Shown: positions 25,808-38,478 of the stretch, piece after piece
Layout: each line of letters starts with the position of its first letter
Numbering within the stretch: the first letter of the stretch is position 1
NCBI RefSeq assembly: GCF_003399645.1
Contig: NZ_NBXD01000012.1
Span: 62,001-126,000, forward strand
Reading direction: 5' to 3'
Origin: Subtercola boreus
GTDB lineage: Bacteria; Actinomycetota; Actinomycetes; Actinomycetales; Microbacteriaceae
Length of the DNA stretch: 64,000 bases
Made by a program: the position numbers and the translations under genes
Notes under the pieces: model-generated
What the model saw: the letters and a program-made list of their open reading frames with translations, nothing else
The model's database searches: none
Told to the model about the DNA's origin: nothing

Positions 25808-26959
25808 ATGAAGGTTCTGGCAGCAATGAGCGGAGGCGTCGACTCCGCAGTGGCCGCGGCGCGCGCGGTCGAGGCGGGGCACGACGTGGTCGGGGTGCAT
25901 CTCGCGCTCAGCCGTATGCCCGGCACCCTGCGCACCGGCAGCCGTGGTTGCTGCACCATCGAAGACTCCTCCGATGCGCAGCGTGCGGCGAACATCATCG
26001 GCATCCCCTACTACGTGTGGGACTTCTCCGAGCGGTTCAAGCTCGACGTGGTCGATGATTTCATCGCCGAGTACGAGGCCGGGCGCACCCCCAATCCGTG
26101 CATGCGGTGCAATGAGCGCATCAAGTTCGCGGCGCTGCTGGAGAAGGCCCTCGACCTCGGCTTCGACGCCGTCGCGACCGGGCACTACGCCACCATTTCG
26201 ACGGATGCTGCGGGCAATCGTGAGCTGCACCGGGCGAGCGCCTGGGCGAAAGACCAGAGCTACGTGCTCGGGGTGCTCACCGCAGACCAGCTCGCGCACT
26301 CCATGTTCCCGCTCGGGGCCACTCCGTCGAAAGCCCTGGTTCGCGCCGAGGCGGCCGAGCGAGGGTTCAGCGTCGCGAACAAGCCCGACAGCCACGACAT
26401 CTGCTTCATCCCCGACGGAGACACCCGCGGCTGGCTCGCCGACAGGGTGGGCACGCAGCCGGGTGGGGAGATCGTCGAACGGGATGGAACGGTGGTCGGC
26501 AACCATGACGGCGCGCGCGGCTTCACGGTCGGCCAGCGACGGGGGCTGCACCTGGGCAGCCTGGCCGAAGACGGCCGTCGCCGATTCGTCCTCGAGGTCA
26601 AGCCGGCGACGAACACCGTCGTCGTGGGTCCCCGGGAGGCACTCGCCATCGCCGAGATCGCCGGGTCGAGGTTCACGTGGGCGGGGGTCGCTCCCACCCA
26701 TCCGGAGGTCGCCTTCGAGTGCGAGGTGCAGATCCGGGCGCACGCCGATCCAGTGCCCGCTGTGGCGCAGGTCGTGCGGGTGGCTCCAGAGGAGGGTACC
26801 GGTGGTACGGGCGGCGTCGAGCTGGTCATCCGGCCGCATTCTCCCCTGATCGGAGTCTCGCCGGGGCAGACGGCCGTGGTCTACGTCGGCACGCGGGTGC
26901 TGGGGCAGACGACGATCGACCGCACGGTGAGTGCTGTGCCCGTCGTCACGGCCGCCTGA
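25808..26959 (+). CDS. mnmA: tRNA-specific 2-thiouridylase MnmA
   Basis: MnmA thiolates U34 of tRNA Lys, Glu and Gln using sulfur relayed from a cysteine desulfurase. The 383-residue protein has the PP-loop [10 protein letters not shown] at residues 8-17, the catalytic Cys in [12 protein letters not shown] (about 100), the second catalytic Cys in [11 protein letters not shown] (about 200), and the C-terminal beta-barrel with [12 protein letters not shown]. The C-terminal Thr/Gly-containing tail is slightly extended. It leads the housekeeping run mnmA-ligA-gatCAB on the plus strand. The start is supported by a -10 box six bases upstream. Confidence 0.96.
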   Translation: MKVLAAMSGGVDSAVAAARAVEAGHDVVGVHLALSRMPGTLRTGSRGCCTIEDSSDAQRAANIIGIPYYVWDFSERFKLDVVDDFIAEYEAGRTPNPCMRCNERIKFAALLEKALDLGFDAVATGHYATISTDAAGNRELHRASAWAKDQSYVLGVLTADQLAHSMFPLGATPSKALVRAEAAERGFSVANKPDSHDICFIPDGDTRGWLADRVGTQPGGEIVERDGTVVGNHDGARGFTVGQRRGLHLGSLAEDGRRRFVLEVKPATNTVVVGPREALAIAEIAGSRFTWAGVAPTHPEVAFECEVQIRAHADPVPAVAQVVRVAPEEGTGGTGGVELVIRPHSPLIGVSPGQTAVVYVGTRVLGQTTIDRTVSAVPVVTAA

Positions 26960-27000
26960 GCCACTCCGCCACACACTCGAGAACGCAACGAAAACGGTGA

Positions 27001-29631
<2,631 letters not shown>

Positions 29632-29641
29632 CCGCAACGAA

Positions 29642-29647
29642 TAGAAT
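29642..29647 (+). promoter_or_regulatory. -10 box of a candidate gatCAB promoter
   Basis: TAGAAT lies 10 bases after the ligA stop and 75 bases upstream of the gatC start. It would give gatCAB its own promoter and a leader of about 70 bases containing short tgcatcacc repeats. Confidence 0.4.
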
Positions 29648-29722
29648 CGATGGGTTGTCCGGGGCCACATCACCCGCACCACTTGCATCACCTGCATCAC
29701 CCCAGAAGCCTTACGGAGTCGC

Positions 29723-30088
29723 ATGTCATTCGAAACACCCCCGACCGTCAGTACGAGCGCGAACAGCCGCCCGGCCGGTTCGGGCGAGCCCGGCGAGATC
29801 ACGACCGAGCAGGTCGCGCACCTGGCGGGGCTGGCACGCATCCACCTCACGCCCGACGAGATCACCAAACTCACGGGCGAGCTGGCCGCGATCGTTGAGA
29901 ACGTCGCCAAGGTGACTGAGGTGGCGACACCCGACGTTCCGGCGACGAGCCACCCGATCCCCCTCACGAATGTCTTTCGCCAAGACGTCGTCGGCCTCAC
30001 ACTGACGCAGGAGCAGGCTCTCTCGGGCGCACCCGAACACGACGGCAGCCGTTTCCGCGTCTCCGCAATTCTGGGGGAGGAGCAGTGA
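29723..30088 (+). CDS. gatC: Aspartyl/glutamyl-tRNA amidotransferase subunit C
   Basis: GatC is the small scaffold subunit of GatCAB, which converts Glu-tRNA(Gln) or Asp-tRNA(Asn) to the amidated form. The 121-residue protein has an extended, disordered ~25-residue start. The family core follows: [33 protein letters not shown] and the C-terminal [12 protein letters not shown] (29715-29718) precedes the ATG by four bases. Its stop overlaps the gatA start by four bases. Confidence 0.95.
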   Translation: MSFETPPTVSTSANSRPAGSGEPGEITTEQVAHLAGLARIHLTPDEITKLTGELAAIVENVAKVTEVATPDVPATSHPIPLTNVFRQDVVGLTLTQEQALSGAPEHDGSRFRVSAILGEEQ

Positions 30089-31632
30089 GCCACGATCTGA
30101 CCCGCCTCAACGCCTCCGATCTGGCCGCGAAGCTCGCATCGGGTGAGGTGTCGAGCCTGGAGGCGACGGATGCGCACCTCGACCGCATCCGGGCCGTCGA
30201 CCACGACGTGCACGCCTTCCTCCATGTCGCGGCTGACGCTGCCCGCGCGACCGCGAAAGCCGTGGACGCCAGACGCGCCGCAGGAGAAGCTCTCGGTGCC
30301 CTCGCCGGCGTTCCGATCGCCATCAAAGACGTGCTGTGCACCATCGACATGCCCTCGACCGCAGGCTCGAAGATTCTCGAGGGCTGGGTGCCGCCGTACG
30401 ATGCGACCGTCGTCGCGAAACTGCGCAACGCCGACCTCATCCCGCTCGGCAAGACCAACATGGACGAATTCGCCATGGGCTCGTCGACGGAGCATTCAGC
30501 GTACGGCCCGACGCACAACCCGTGGGACCTCGAGCGCATCCCGGGCGGCTCCGGGGGAGGGTCGGCTGCGGCCGTCGCAGCCTTCGAGGCTCCGCTCGCG
30601 CTCGGCAGCGACACCGGCGGATCGATCCGCCAGCCCGCTGCGGTCACCGGGTCGGTGGGCGTCAAGCCGACATACGGCGGCGTCTCGCGCTACGGGGCCA
30701 TCGCCTTGGCCTCGAGCCTCGACCAGGTCGGGCCGGTCAGCCGCTCCGTGCTCGACGCGGCCCTCCTCCACGACGTGATCGGCGGCCACGACCCGCGTGA
30801 CTCCACCAGCCTCACCGATGTGTGGCCGAGCTTCGCCGACGCGGCCCGCTCCGGCCAGCGCGACCGCAGCCTGAAGGGGCTGAAGATCGGTGTCGTCAAG
30901 GAACTCGGCGGTGACGGCTTCCAGGCCGGCGTCACCCAGCGCTTCCAGGAGGCGCTCACTCTGCTCACCGCGGCCGGGGCCGAGGTCGTCGAGGTCTCCA
31001 CCCCGAGCTTCGAGTATGCGATCTCGGCGTACTACCTCATCCTGCCCGCCGAGGCCTCGTCGAACCTCGCGAAGTTCGACTCGGTGCGCTTCGGAATGCG
31101 CGTCAACCCGGTGGGCGGCGGAACGGTCGAAGACGTCATGTCGGCAACTCGCGAAGCGGGCTTCGGCCCCGAGGTCAAGCGACGCATCATCCTCGGCACC
31201 TATGCGCTGAGCGCGGGTTACTACGACGCGTACTACGGCAGCGCTCAGAAGGTGCGAACGCTCATCCAGCGCGACTTCGCCCGGGTCTTCGCCGACGTCG
31301 ACGTGCTGGTCAGCCCGAGTGCACCGACCACGGCGTTCAAGCTCGGCGAGAAGCTCGAAGACCCGCTGGCGATGTACCTGAACGACCTCACGACGATTCC
31401 GGCCAACCTCGCAGGCGTGCCCGGCATCAGTCTTCCTGTCGGGCTTGCTCCCGAAGACGGACTGCCGGTCGGCATTCAGTTCATGGCTCCGGCGAGGCAG
31501 GATGCACGGCTCTACTCGGTGGGGGCGACACTCGAGGCGCTTCTCGAAGACCAGTGGGGGCATCCGCTGCTCAGCGAAGCGCCCGATCTGACCCCGCAGG
31601 AAATGTTCGCGTCTGAGGAAGGTGCAGTCTGA
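30085..31632 (+). CDS. gatA: Aspartyl/glutamyl-tRNA amidotransferase subunit A
   Basis: GatA is the glutaminase subunit that releases ammonia for transamidation. The 515-residue amidase-signature protein shows the catalytic Lys in [12 protein letters not shown] (about residue 81), the cis-Ser in [14 protein letters not shown] and the nucleophile Ser in [13 protein letters not shown]. The GTG start overlaps gatC (GTGA), and the TGA overlaps the gatB ATG by one base, so the three subunits are translationally coupled. Confidence 0.97.
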   Translation: MSHDLTRLNASDLAAKLASGEVSSLEATDAHLDRIRAVDHDVHAFLHVAADAARATAKAVDARRAAGEALGALAGVPIAIKDVLCTIDMPSTAGSKILEGWVPPYDATVVAKLRNADLIPLGKTNMDEFAMGSSTEHSAYGPTHNPWDLERIPGGSGGGSAAAVAAFEAPLALGSDTGGSIRQPAAVTGSVGVKPTYGGVSRYGAIALASSLDQVGPVSRSVLDAALLHDVIGGHDPRDSTSLTDVWPSFADAARSGQRDRSLKGLKIGVVKELGGDGFQAGVTQRFQEALTLLTAAGAEVVEVSTPSFEYAISAYYLILPAEASSNLAKFDSVRFGMRVNPVGGGTVEDVMSATREAGFGPEVKRRIILGTYALSAGYYDAYYGSAQKVRTLIQRDFARVFADVDVLVSPSAPTTAFKLGEKLEDPLAMYLNDLTTIPANLAGVPGISLPVGLAPEDGLPVGIQFMAPARQDARLYSVGATLEALLEDQWGHPLLSEAPDLTPQEMFASEEGAV

Positions 31633-33146
31633 TGGCCAAGGCCGAACTGATGGATTACGACAGGGCGATCGAGCTGTTCGAGCCGGTGCTCGGTTTCGAG
31701 GTGCACGTCGAGCTGAACACCAAGACCAAGATGTTCTCCGACGCGCCGAACTTCTTCGGCGGCGAGCCGAACACCAACGTGACGCCGGTCGACCTCGGTC
31801 TGCCGGGTTCGCTGCCCGTGGTGAACGAGCAGGCCGTGAAGTATTCGATCAGCCTGGGCCTGGCCCTCGGATGTTCGATCGCCCCGTCGTCGCGCTTCGC
31901 CCGAAAGAACTACTTCTACCCCGACCTGGCGAAGAACTACCAGATCTCGCAATTCGACGAGCCGATCGCCTTCGGTGGTTCGGTCGAGGTGGAGCTGGCC
32001 GACGGCCGGCTCTTCACCGTGCCGATCGAACGCGCCCACATGGAGGAGGACGCCGGCAAGCTCACGCACGTCGGCGGGGCCACCGGCCGCATCCAGGGCG
32101 CCGAGTACTCCCTCGTCGACTACAACCGCGCCGGAGTCCCGCTGGTGGAGATCGTGACCGACATCATCTACGGCGCCGAGGCTGACGCGCCCGAGCTGGC
32201 GAAGGCCTACGTCTCGACGATCCGCGATATCGTGGTGTCGCTCGGCATCTCCGACGCGAAGATGGAGCGCGGCAACCTGCGCTGCGACGCGAACATCTCG
32301 CTGAGGCGTCGCACGGCTCCGGGTGAGCCGCCCGCGAAGCTCGGCACCCGAACCGAGACGAAGAACGTGAACTCGCTGCGTTCGGTCGAGCGGGCCATCC
32401 GGTACGAGATCCAGCGCCAGGCGGCCATCCTCGAAAAGGGTGGCACGATCATCCAGGAGACGCGGCACTGGCACGAAGACACCGGCCAGACCTCGGCCGG
32501 GCGCCCCAAGAGCGACGCCGACGACTACCGGTACTTTCCCGAGCCCGACCTGCTGCCGGTCGAGCCGTCCGCCGAGCTGATCGCCGAGCTTCGTGCGGCG
32601 CTGCCGGAGGCCCCGGCCATCCGTCGCCGACGGCTCAAGGCCGACTGGGGTTTCACCGACCTCGAGTTCCAGGATGTAGTGAACTCCGGTCTTCTCACCG
32701 AGATCGTCGAGACCACCGCGGCCGGTGCATCGGCGCAGGCCGCGCGCAAGTGGTGGACGGGTGAGATCGCCCGCATCGCGAACTCCCGCGGGGTCGACGC
32801 ATCGACGCTGGTGACACCGATGCACGTGTCGGAGCTGGTGGCGCTGGTCGAGGCGGGGACGCTCACCGACCGGCTGGCCCGCCAGGTGCTGGAGGGCGTG
32901 ATCGACGGCGAGGGAACCCCCGATGAGGTCGTCGCGGGGCGCGGGCTCGCGGTCGTCTCCGACGATGGTGCGCTCATCGCTGCGATCGACGAGGCGCTGG
33001 CTTCCCAACCGGATGTTCTCGCGAAGATCCGAGACGGGAAGGTGCAGGCGGCCGGGGCCGTGATCGGTGCCGTGATGAAGGCGATGCGCGGGCAGGCCGA
33101 CGCGGCGCGCGTGCGCGAGCTCGTGCTGGAGCGCGCGAGCGCGTAG
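31632..33146 (+). CDS. gatB: Aspartyl/glutamyl-tRNA amidotransferase subunit B
   Basis: GatB is the kinase and tRNA-binding subunit of GatCAB. The 504-residue protein begins with the catalytic domain ([67 protein letters not shown]). It ends with the helical cradle and YqeY-like tail ([18 protein letters not shown]). It is the last gene of the translation-related operon and is followed by ~200 bases without a gene. Confidence 0.97.
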   Translation: MAKAELMDYDRAIELFEPVLGFEVHVELNTKTKMFSDAPNFFGGEPNTNVTPVDLGLPGSLPVVNEQAVKYSISLGLALGCSIAPSSRFARKNYFYPDLAKNYQISQFDEPIAFGGSVEVELADGRLFTVPIERAHMEEDAGKLTHVGGATGRIQGAEYSLVDYNRAGVPLVEIVTDIIYGAEADAPELAKAYVSTIRDIVVSLGISDAKMERGNLRCDANISLRRRTAPGEPPAKLGTRTETKNVNSLRSVERAIRYEIQRQAAILEKGGTIIQETRHWHEDTGQTSAGRPKSDADDYRYFPEPDLLPVEPSAELIAELRAALPEAPAIRRRRLKADWGFTDLEFQDVVNSGLLTEIVETTAAGASAQAARKWWTGEIARIANSRGVDASTLVTPMHVSELVALVEAGTLTDRLARQVLEGVIDGEGTPDEVVAGRGLAVVSDDGALIAAIDEALASQPDVLAKIRDGKVQAAGAVIGAVMKAMRGQADAARVRELVLERASA

Positions 33147-33249
33147 CGCGCCCTGCCGCGCCGCGGGGCCTAGTGCCCTGCCGCGTGGCATGGCGGGCCG
33201 CTCCCGCGCGCTGTCGGCGGACCGTCGACGGCGATTGCACCGGGCCGTA

Positions 33250-33308
33250 ATTCAGGCCCCACGGGCCGCGAGGCGGCAGGTATCGACGCCGGGCCCCTCA
33301 GCCTGAAT
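33250..33308. terminator. Candidate stem-loop after gatB
   Basis: The 33147-33348 gap holds no convincing gene. Arms attcaggc (33250-33257) and gcctgaat (33301-33308) pair perfectly, with a GC-rich interior that can form smaller hairpins. Its placement between the convergent gatB and DUF1345 stops suggests termination. The stem is short and the loop long, so support is modest. Confidence 0.35.
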
Positions 33309-33348
33309 GGGTGCCCGGGAGAGCGCGGGATGCGGTGGGAGGGCGCGG

Positions 33349-34008
33349 TCAGCCCGCCAGGCCCGCCACGAGGTTGATGGTGGCCGCGAGGATGACGGCG
33401 CCGAAGACGTACGAGACCAGGGCGTGTCGGAGTGCTGTCGATCGAAGGTCGCTCGACTGGAAGGAGGTGTCGGAGACCTGATAGGTCATGCCGATCGTGA
33501 AGGCGATGTAGGCGAAGTCGCTATAGCGGGGCGGCTCCTTCTGGTTGAAGTCGATGCCCCCGTCGTTTCCCCGGTAGAACAGCGACGCGTATCGCAGCAT
33601 GAACAGTGTGTGCACCAGGGCCCACGACAGAGTGAGGCTCAGAACGGCCAGGGCCCCCACGGCGAAGCGTGCCACGCCGCTGGCGTCCTGGGTGACGAGC
33701 AGCACGATCGCGACAGCGGCGATGCTGGCCAGGCTCGAGAGCAGGATGAGCAGCTCGCTCGCCCCGCGCGAGGGGTCTTCGCGGGTTGCGTGAGCTGCCG
33801 TCTGTTCGGCGGAGGTGTTGTGCGTTCGCACCCAGACCCACACGACGTAGGTCGCCGAGGCGCACACCCAGCCGACGACCGCTGCACCCTCCCAGAACCC
33901 GAGCAACCCCGAGACCAGTGCCGCGGCCACCCCGATCACGAGCATCCAGGCGACCCGAGCGGCGGAGCGGTGCATCAGTGGTACGGCGGAGGCGCCAGAG
34001 GTGGTCAT
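33349..34008 (-). CDS. DUF1345 domain-containing membrane protein
   Basis: The 219-residue protein has about five hydrophobic segments (roughly 18-36, 40-60, 85-105, 115-135 and 195-215). It carries the DUF1345 signature near the C-terminal third: SDFAYIAFTIGMTYQVSDT, followed by RHALVSYVFGAVILA. The function of the family is unknown. The ATG is preceded by AGGA at about nine bases. It stands alone between the gatB terminus and an MFS gene. Confidence 0.88.
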   Translation of the reverse strand: MTTSGASAVPLMHRSAARVAWMLVIGVAAALVSGLLGFWEGAAVVGWVCASATYVVWVWVRTHNTSAEQTAAHATREDPSRGASELLILLSSLASIAAVAIVLLVTQDASGVARFAVGALAVLSLTLSWALVHTLFMLRYASLFYRGNDGGIDFNQKEPPRYSDFAYIAFTIGMTYQVSDTSFQSSDLRSTALRHALVSYVFGAVILAATINLVAGLAG

Positions 34009-34107
34009 GGTGGAATCCTGCCACTTCGGGCCCGGGTCGTCATTCAGGCGCGCGCCCGCACCGGCCTGCGTGTGTCACGGGCACCAGCAGCGCAGCGCAG
34101 CGGTGCG

Positions 34108-35502
34108 TCAGCGTGCCCCCGATCCGACGGTGACCTCGACGGGGATGGTGCTTGTAGCGGGGCCGGCCGGCCGGGCATCCGGAGCAGGCTCGATGCTCAC
34201 GAACCGGGGAGCATGCAGGAGGTGCACGCGCAGGCGCAGGCGGCCCTGGCGGGCGAGGATGACGCCGATCGTAGACGCCGCGACCACCGGCACCATCCCC
34301 GAGATCGCCATTCCGACGTGTGCGCCCCAGGTCTCGACAATGAAACCCATGAGGGGCCCACCGATCGCCTGGCCGCCGAGCAGAACCAGCACGTAGACCG
34401 ACATGACACGGCCGCGCACTGCGAGGTTGGAGGAGAGCTGCACGAGCGAGTTCGCCCCGGTGATGAAGAGGAGGTTCGCGAACCCGACTCCCACAAGCAC
34501 GAGGGAGAAGAACAGCTGCCCGGTCATGAACCCGGCCGTGGCCTGCAGCAGCCCGAAGACTCCGGCGCTGATGATCACCGTTCGAAGGCGAATGCCACGC
34601 CGGCGCGTCGAGGCCAGCGCCCCAGTGAAAGCTCCGATCGCAAGCAGGGAGTTGAAGAGCCCGTACCCGCCGGCACCGACCCGGAACACGTCGTTCGCGA
34701 ACGAAGCGAGCAGCACGGGCATCGAGAAGGTGAAGAGCGACAGCACAGCGACCATGATGACCGTCCACAGGATCGCGGGCTTCGAAGCGACGTACTTCAG
34801 CCCCTCGCGCAGCTGGCCCTTCGCGCGAACCGCCTGCGCAGTCGGGTGCAACTCCTGAACCCGAAGGAGAAGCAACGCGCCCACGACGAACAGGCAACTC
34901 ACGGCATTGATGGCGAACGACCAACCGGCGCCCACCGCCACCAGGAGCACCCCGCTGATCGCAGGGCCCACCAGCCCACCGAGCTGGAACACCGACGAGT
35001 TGATGCTGATCGCATTGTGGAGGTAGGTGGGCCCGACCAGTTCGTTCACGAACACCTGGCGGGCCGGGTTGTCGAAGACCGTGACGCTGCCGACCAGGAA
35101 GGCGATGATGTAGACATGCCACACCTCGACCACCCCGGTGAGGGTCAGGACAGCGAGCAGCGCCGCGAACACGAACAGGGCCAGCTGGGTCGCCAGCAGG
35201 ATGGCCCGTCGGGAGTGCCGGTCGATGAACACCCCGCCGAGCAGCCCGAAGAAGAGCATCGGAGCGAACTGCATCGCAACCGTGATGCCCACTGCGGCGA
35301 CGCTCCCGGAGAGCTCGAGCACGAGCCAGTCCTGGGCGATGCGCTGCATCCAGGTGCCGGTCATCGAGACCATGTTCGAGAAGGTGAACAGTCGGTAGTT
35401 GCGGATGCGCAGCGACACGAGGGTGTCTCGCCAGAGCGGGCGTTCCGTGATGATCGTTATGGGGGCGGTGTGCGGCAGAGCGTGGGAGTACGGGGGAGTC
35501 AC
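34108..35502 (-). CDS. MFS transporter, EntS/MFS_3-like exporter
   Basis: The 464-residue, 12-helix major facilitator protein resembles the EntS-type efflux subfamily. It has FTFSNMVSMTGTWMQRIAQDWLVL in TM1 (about 40-63), the GGVFIDRHSRR loop between TM2 and TM3, and DNPARQVFVNELV in the TM4-5 region. A hydrophilic C-terminal tail follows. The GTG at 35502 is the only nearby start; no strong ribosome-binding site is visible. It is divergent from a LysR regulator that probably controls it. The exported compound is unknown. Confidence 0.88.
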   Translation of the reverse strand: MTPPYSHALPHTAPITIITERPLWRDTLVSLRIRNYRLFTFSNMVSMTGTWMQRIAQDWLVLELSGSVAAVGITVAMQFAPMLFFGLLGGVFIDRHSRRAILLATQLALFVFAALLAVLTLTGVVEVWHVYIIAFLVGSVTVFDNPARQVFVNELVGPTYLHNAISINSSVFQLGGLVGPAISGVLLVAVGAGWSFAINAVSCLFVVGALLLLRVQELHPTAQAVRAKGQLREGLKYVASKPAILWTVIMVAVLSLFTFSMPVLLASFANDVFRVGAGGYGLFNSLLAIGAFTGALASTRRRGIRLRTVIISAGVFGLLQATAGFMTGQLFFSLVLVGVGFANLLFITGANSLVQLSSNLAVRGRVMSVYVLVLLGGQAIGGPLMGFIVETWGAHVGMAISGMVPVVAASTIGVILARQGRLRLRVHLLHAPRFVSIEPAPDARPAGPATSTIPVEVTVGSGAR

Positions 35503-35623
35503 AGAAGGAACCTAAATACGTTTCGAGTAAATGTCTTTCTTCGAAGCTACCGGTGCGATCATCATTGTTACGGTGAATTGACCCTATTACTCTCATTGCA
35601 TATTCGAATGGAAGGCCTGCCAG
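35503..35623. promoter_or_regulatory. Divergent MFS/LysR control region
   Basis: This 121-bp region is AT-richer than its neighbours. It holds two 8-bp palindromes with a TTCGAA core (cttcgaag near 35540 and attcgaat near 35603), plus a half-match ttcgag near 35522. LysR regulators usually bind interrupted palindromes in such divergent regions. Assignment of these sites is inference. Confidence 0.35.
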
Positions 35624-36478
35624 ATGTTCGATCCGGTGCTGTTGTCGACGTTCCTTGCTGTAGCTGAAACACGGAGTTTCACCCTGGCGGCGGGTCGTCT
35701 GGGCATCAGCCAGCCCACCGTGAGCCAGCACATCCGCAAGCTCGAAGAGGCGGCGGGCCGTCAGCTGGTGGCTCGCGACACCCGGGATGTGCGGATGACC
35801 GACAACGGCGATGCGATGGCGGGGTTCGCTCGCACCATCCTCGCGGCGCACTCCTCGGCGGAGGCGTACTTCTCGGGGTCGGCGATGCGGGGTCGGTTGA
35901 GGTTCGGCGCTGCCGACGACCTGGCCATCACCCAGCTGCCGCGGATTCTCCGGCACTTCAGACAGCTGTACCCCCAGATCAATCTGGAGCTGACCGTCAA
36001 CCAGAGCACCCAGCTCTATCGCCGGCTGAAGAGCGGGCAGCTCGACCTCATCTTCATCAAGCGGCTCTCCGATTCCGACGAGGGTGCCCTCGTGAGGCGG
36101 GACACCCTCGTCTGGGTCGGCCAGGAGAAGACGCTCGTCGAGCACGGTGCGCCTGTGCCGCTGATCGTCTACCAGGCTCCGAGCATCAGTCGGCAGAGCG
36201 CGATCGATGCCCTCGAGGATGGCGGCCGCACCTGGCGGATCACCTGCAACACCCGCGAGGTCAACGGTATGCTCGCTGCTGTGCGCGCAGGTCTGGGTAT
36301 CGCCGTCTTTCCGCAATCGCTAATACCCGATGACCTCGTGATCGTGGGGCCGAGGTTCGGGCTGCCGGAGCTCGGGCACGTCGATTTTCGGTTGCTGTCG
36401 AACCCGCTGGCGGCGGCTGAGCCGGTCGAGGCGCTGACGACGGCGATCATGGGCAGGCCGATCAGCCGTACGGCGTGA
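35624..36478 (+). CDS. LysR-family transcriptional regulator
   Basis: The 284-residue protein has the LysR winged helix-turn-helix at the N-terminus (STFLAVAETRSFTLAAGRLG, then ISQPTVSQHIRKLEE at about 33-47). A periplasmic-binding-like effector domain follows (about 90-280). GGAAGG precedes the ATG by about nine bases. By position it should regulate the divergent MFS exporter and itself. Confidence 0.92.
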   Translation: MFDPVLLSTFLAVAETRSFTLAAGRLGISQPTVSQHIRKLEEAAGRQLVARDTRDVRMTDNGDAMAGFARTILAAHSSAEAYFSGSAMRGRLRFGAADDLAITQLPRILRHFRQLYPQINLELTVNQSTQLYRRLKSGQLDLIFIKRLSDSDEGALVRRDTLVWVGQEKTLVEHGAPVPLIVYQAPSISRQSAIDALEDGGRTWRITCNTREVNGMLAAVRAGLGIAVFPQSLIPDDLVIVGPRFGLPELGHVDFRLLSNPLAAAEPVEALTTAIMGRPISRTA

Positions 36479-36658
36479 GGGAAGTATCGGCCACGTCCAG
36501 TTGGTCGACCTTCGGAGGGGCGTTGTCATCGGTGCCCCTTCCTTCAGCAGTTACTCGATGTCACGCTCTAGCGTGGGTACTGGCTGCCGGACCGGGCAGC
36601 GGGGTGCGCGAATCTGTGGAGAACGCGAGCATCTTCGCAAATGTGGAGGAGAAGAACT

Positions 36659-37450
36659 GTGGGCTTTCTCGATCGTCTTCTGGGCCGCGACGATGCGCCT
36701 GAAGAACGCGCCGCAGCCAGCGGCTCAGGTGTGAGTGGCGGCTCGGGTGCGAAGGGCGGTTCGGGCACCGCCGTGCCGGCGAAGACCGACGACGAGATCG
36801 CGGTGGAGCGGTACCGCTATCTGCTGCGCACCGCGCCGCCCGAGACCATCGAGCAGGTTCACACGGAGGCCTTCGGCAGGCTCACGTCGGAGCAGCGTGC
36901 CCTGATCTTCTCCGAGCTGACCCAGAATGCCCCTGTCGGCGACACGCCAGCAGATGATTCTCCGGCGGCGCTCGCCCGTTCGGCCACACGCTCGGAGCTG
37001 CGGCAGCCCGGGCTGCTCGAGAAATCGTTCCGAGGATCGGGTGCGCAAGGTACCGGCGCGCAGGGTGCCGGTACGGCTGCGGGCGGCGGGCGCGGGATGA
37101 TCGGCGGTGCGGGATCCGGTGGCATGGGTTCGGGCGGCATGGGGTTCGGCGGTATGTTCGCCAGCTCCCTGCTCGGATCGGTCGCCGGTTACGTGATCGG
37201 CTCGTCGATAGCGCAGGCCTTCATCCCGGACTCCGTCGGAACGGACCAGGCGGCTGACGCGAACGCCGGAGACGAGACGAACGCCGAGGGCTCCGACACC
37301 TCGGCGGACCAGGGTGGCGACCAGTCCGGTGACCAGTCCGGTGACTATTCCACCGATGAGGGCGGCGACTACAGCTCCGACCCCGGTGGTGGGTTCGGCG
37401 ACGGTGGCGGCGACTTCGGTGGCGATCTCGGCGGCGACTTCGGGTTCTGA
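36659..37450 (+). CDS. Gly/Asp-rich hypothetical protein
   Basis: I do not recognise a functional family for this 263-residue protein. It starts GFLDRLLGRDD and has a Gly-rich spacer. A helical module at about 45-95 (VERYRYLLRTAPPETIEQVH and EAFGRLTSEQRALIF) is conserved-looking. A Gly/Ala/Met-rich hydrophobic stretch follows at about 140-190, including FGGMFASSLLGSVAGYVIG. The tail is strongly acidic and built from Asp-Gly-Gly/Asp-Gln-Ser repeats ending DFGF. GTG 36659 is chosen because GGAGGAG (36646-36652) lies six bases upstream. Similar proteins are often vaguely annotated in actinobacteria. Confidence 0.75.
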   Translation: MGFLDRLLGRDDAPEERAAASGSGVSGGSGAKGGSGTAVPAKTDDEIAVERYRYLLRTAPPETIEQVHTEAFGRLTSEQRALIFSELTQNAPVGDTPADDSPAALARSATRSELRQPGLLEKSFRGSGAQGTGAQGAGTAAGGGRGMIGGAGSGGMGSGGMGFGGMFASSLLGSVAGYVIGSSIAQAFIPDSVGTDQAADANAGDETNAEGSDTSADQGGDQSGDQSGDYSTDEGGDYSSDPGGGFGDGGGDFGGDLGGDFGF

Positions 37451-37512
37451 TCGCGGTGAACCGGAAGCATCCGCCTCGCTGCGCGGAAGGCCGCAGCTGA
37501 TCGAAACCGTCT

Positions 37513-38478
37513 TCAGTCGAGGGGGAAGGTCACGCCCGTCAGGCGCTCTGAGGCCGACCACAGTCGGCGGGCGGCGCTCTCGTTCTCGGCGCGTTTCGCG
37601 AAATGAGCGAATCCGGGGGTTCCGGTGAGTTCGAGGAAGCCGGAAGGGCCGTAGTAGTCTCCGTTGAGCGCGTCGGCGTTCGTCGCCGCGAATAGTTCGG
37701 GAAGCGCTCCCTCGGCTGCCGACTGAGACATCCCGGGCAGTGACGACAGGCGGCTGGCCGCGGTGTGCGGCTTCTTCCGACCGAGGTTGGGGCCCGATGA
37801 CTGCAGGTTCGTTCGGCTGAAGCCCGGGTGCGCCGCGACGCTGGTGATCTGCCAGCCGAGCGCTGCGCTTCGGCGGCCGAGTTCCTTCGCGAACATCAGA
37901 TTGGCGAGCTTGGACTGCCCGTAGGCCGTCCAGGCGTTGTAGTGCTTCTCGCTCTGGAGGTCGTCGAGGTTCAGGCGGCCCATCCAGTGCATGATGCTCG
38001 ACATCGTGATGACCCGGGGAGCGTCTGCGCGCAGGAGCGCTGACATCAGTCGTCCCGTCAGGGCGAAGTGCCCGAGATGGTTCGTGCCGAACTGCAGTTC
38101 GAAGCCGTTGTCGGTGAGGGTGCGGCGGGGGACCGCCATGACGCCGGCGTTGTTGAACAGGAGGTCCAGCGGCAGGCCGTCGGCACAGACCTTCCCGGCG
38201 AGGCGCTCGACCGACGAGAGGTCGGCGAGATCGAGTGCCTCGAGCGAGACGGCGCCAGAACGGATGCCTCTGTCGCCGCGGATCGCCCGCAGGCGAGCCA
38301 GCGCCGCCGCACCCTTCTCTGCCGACCGCGCTGTGATGACGACGTCGGCCCCCGCGGCGCTCAGGCGGGCCGCCGTCTCGAACCCGAGGCCGGAGTTCCC
38401 GCCGGTGACGAGCGCCCTCAGCCCTCCCAGGTCGGGTAGCTCGATAGCGTACTTCGGGCGAACTGCGGCATTCCTCAC
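37513..38478 (-). CDS. Short-chain dehydrogenase/reductase (retinol dehydrogenase-like)
   Basis: The 321-residue SDR has the cofactor motif TGGNSGLGFETA at about residue 25, NNAGVMAVPRRT, and the catalytic Ser in ITMSSIMH. The active-site Tyr-x3-Lys is in YGQSKLANLMFAKEL. The size and FGTNHLGHFALT stretch fit the retinol-dehydrogenase/oxidoreductase-like SDRs common in actinobacteria. Substrate is unknown. Its start overlaps the stop of the DinB-like gene by four bases, indicating an operon. Confidence 0.9.
   Translation of the reverse strand: MRNAAVRPKYAIELPDLGGLRALVTGGNSGLGFETAARLSAAGADVVITARSAEKGAAALARLRAIRGDRGIRSGAVSLEALDLADLSSVERLAGKVCADGLPLDLLFNNAGVMAVPRRTLTDNGFELQFGTNHLGHFALTGRLMSALLRADAPRVITMSSIMHWMGRLNLDDLQSEKHYNAWTAYGQSKLANLMFAKELGRRSAALGWQITSVAAHPGFSRTNLQSSGPNLGRKKPHTAASRLSSLPGMSQSAAEGALPELFAATNADALNGDYYGPSGFLELTGTPGFAHFAKRAENESAARRLWSASERLTGVTFPLD

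Noticed and set aside
29650-29703. His-rich leader peptide (PHHPHHLHHLHHP) upstream of gatC as an attenuator
   Set aside because: Its ATG lies upstream of the transcript start predicted from TAGAAT 29642-29647, there is no attenuator-like hairpin, and gatCAB is not a histidine operon.
33307-35667. 786-codon plus-strand open frame over the DUF1345 and MFS genes
   Set aside because: It is His/Gln/Glu/Arg-rich without recognisable domains and is antisense to a clear 12-helix transporter.
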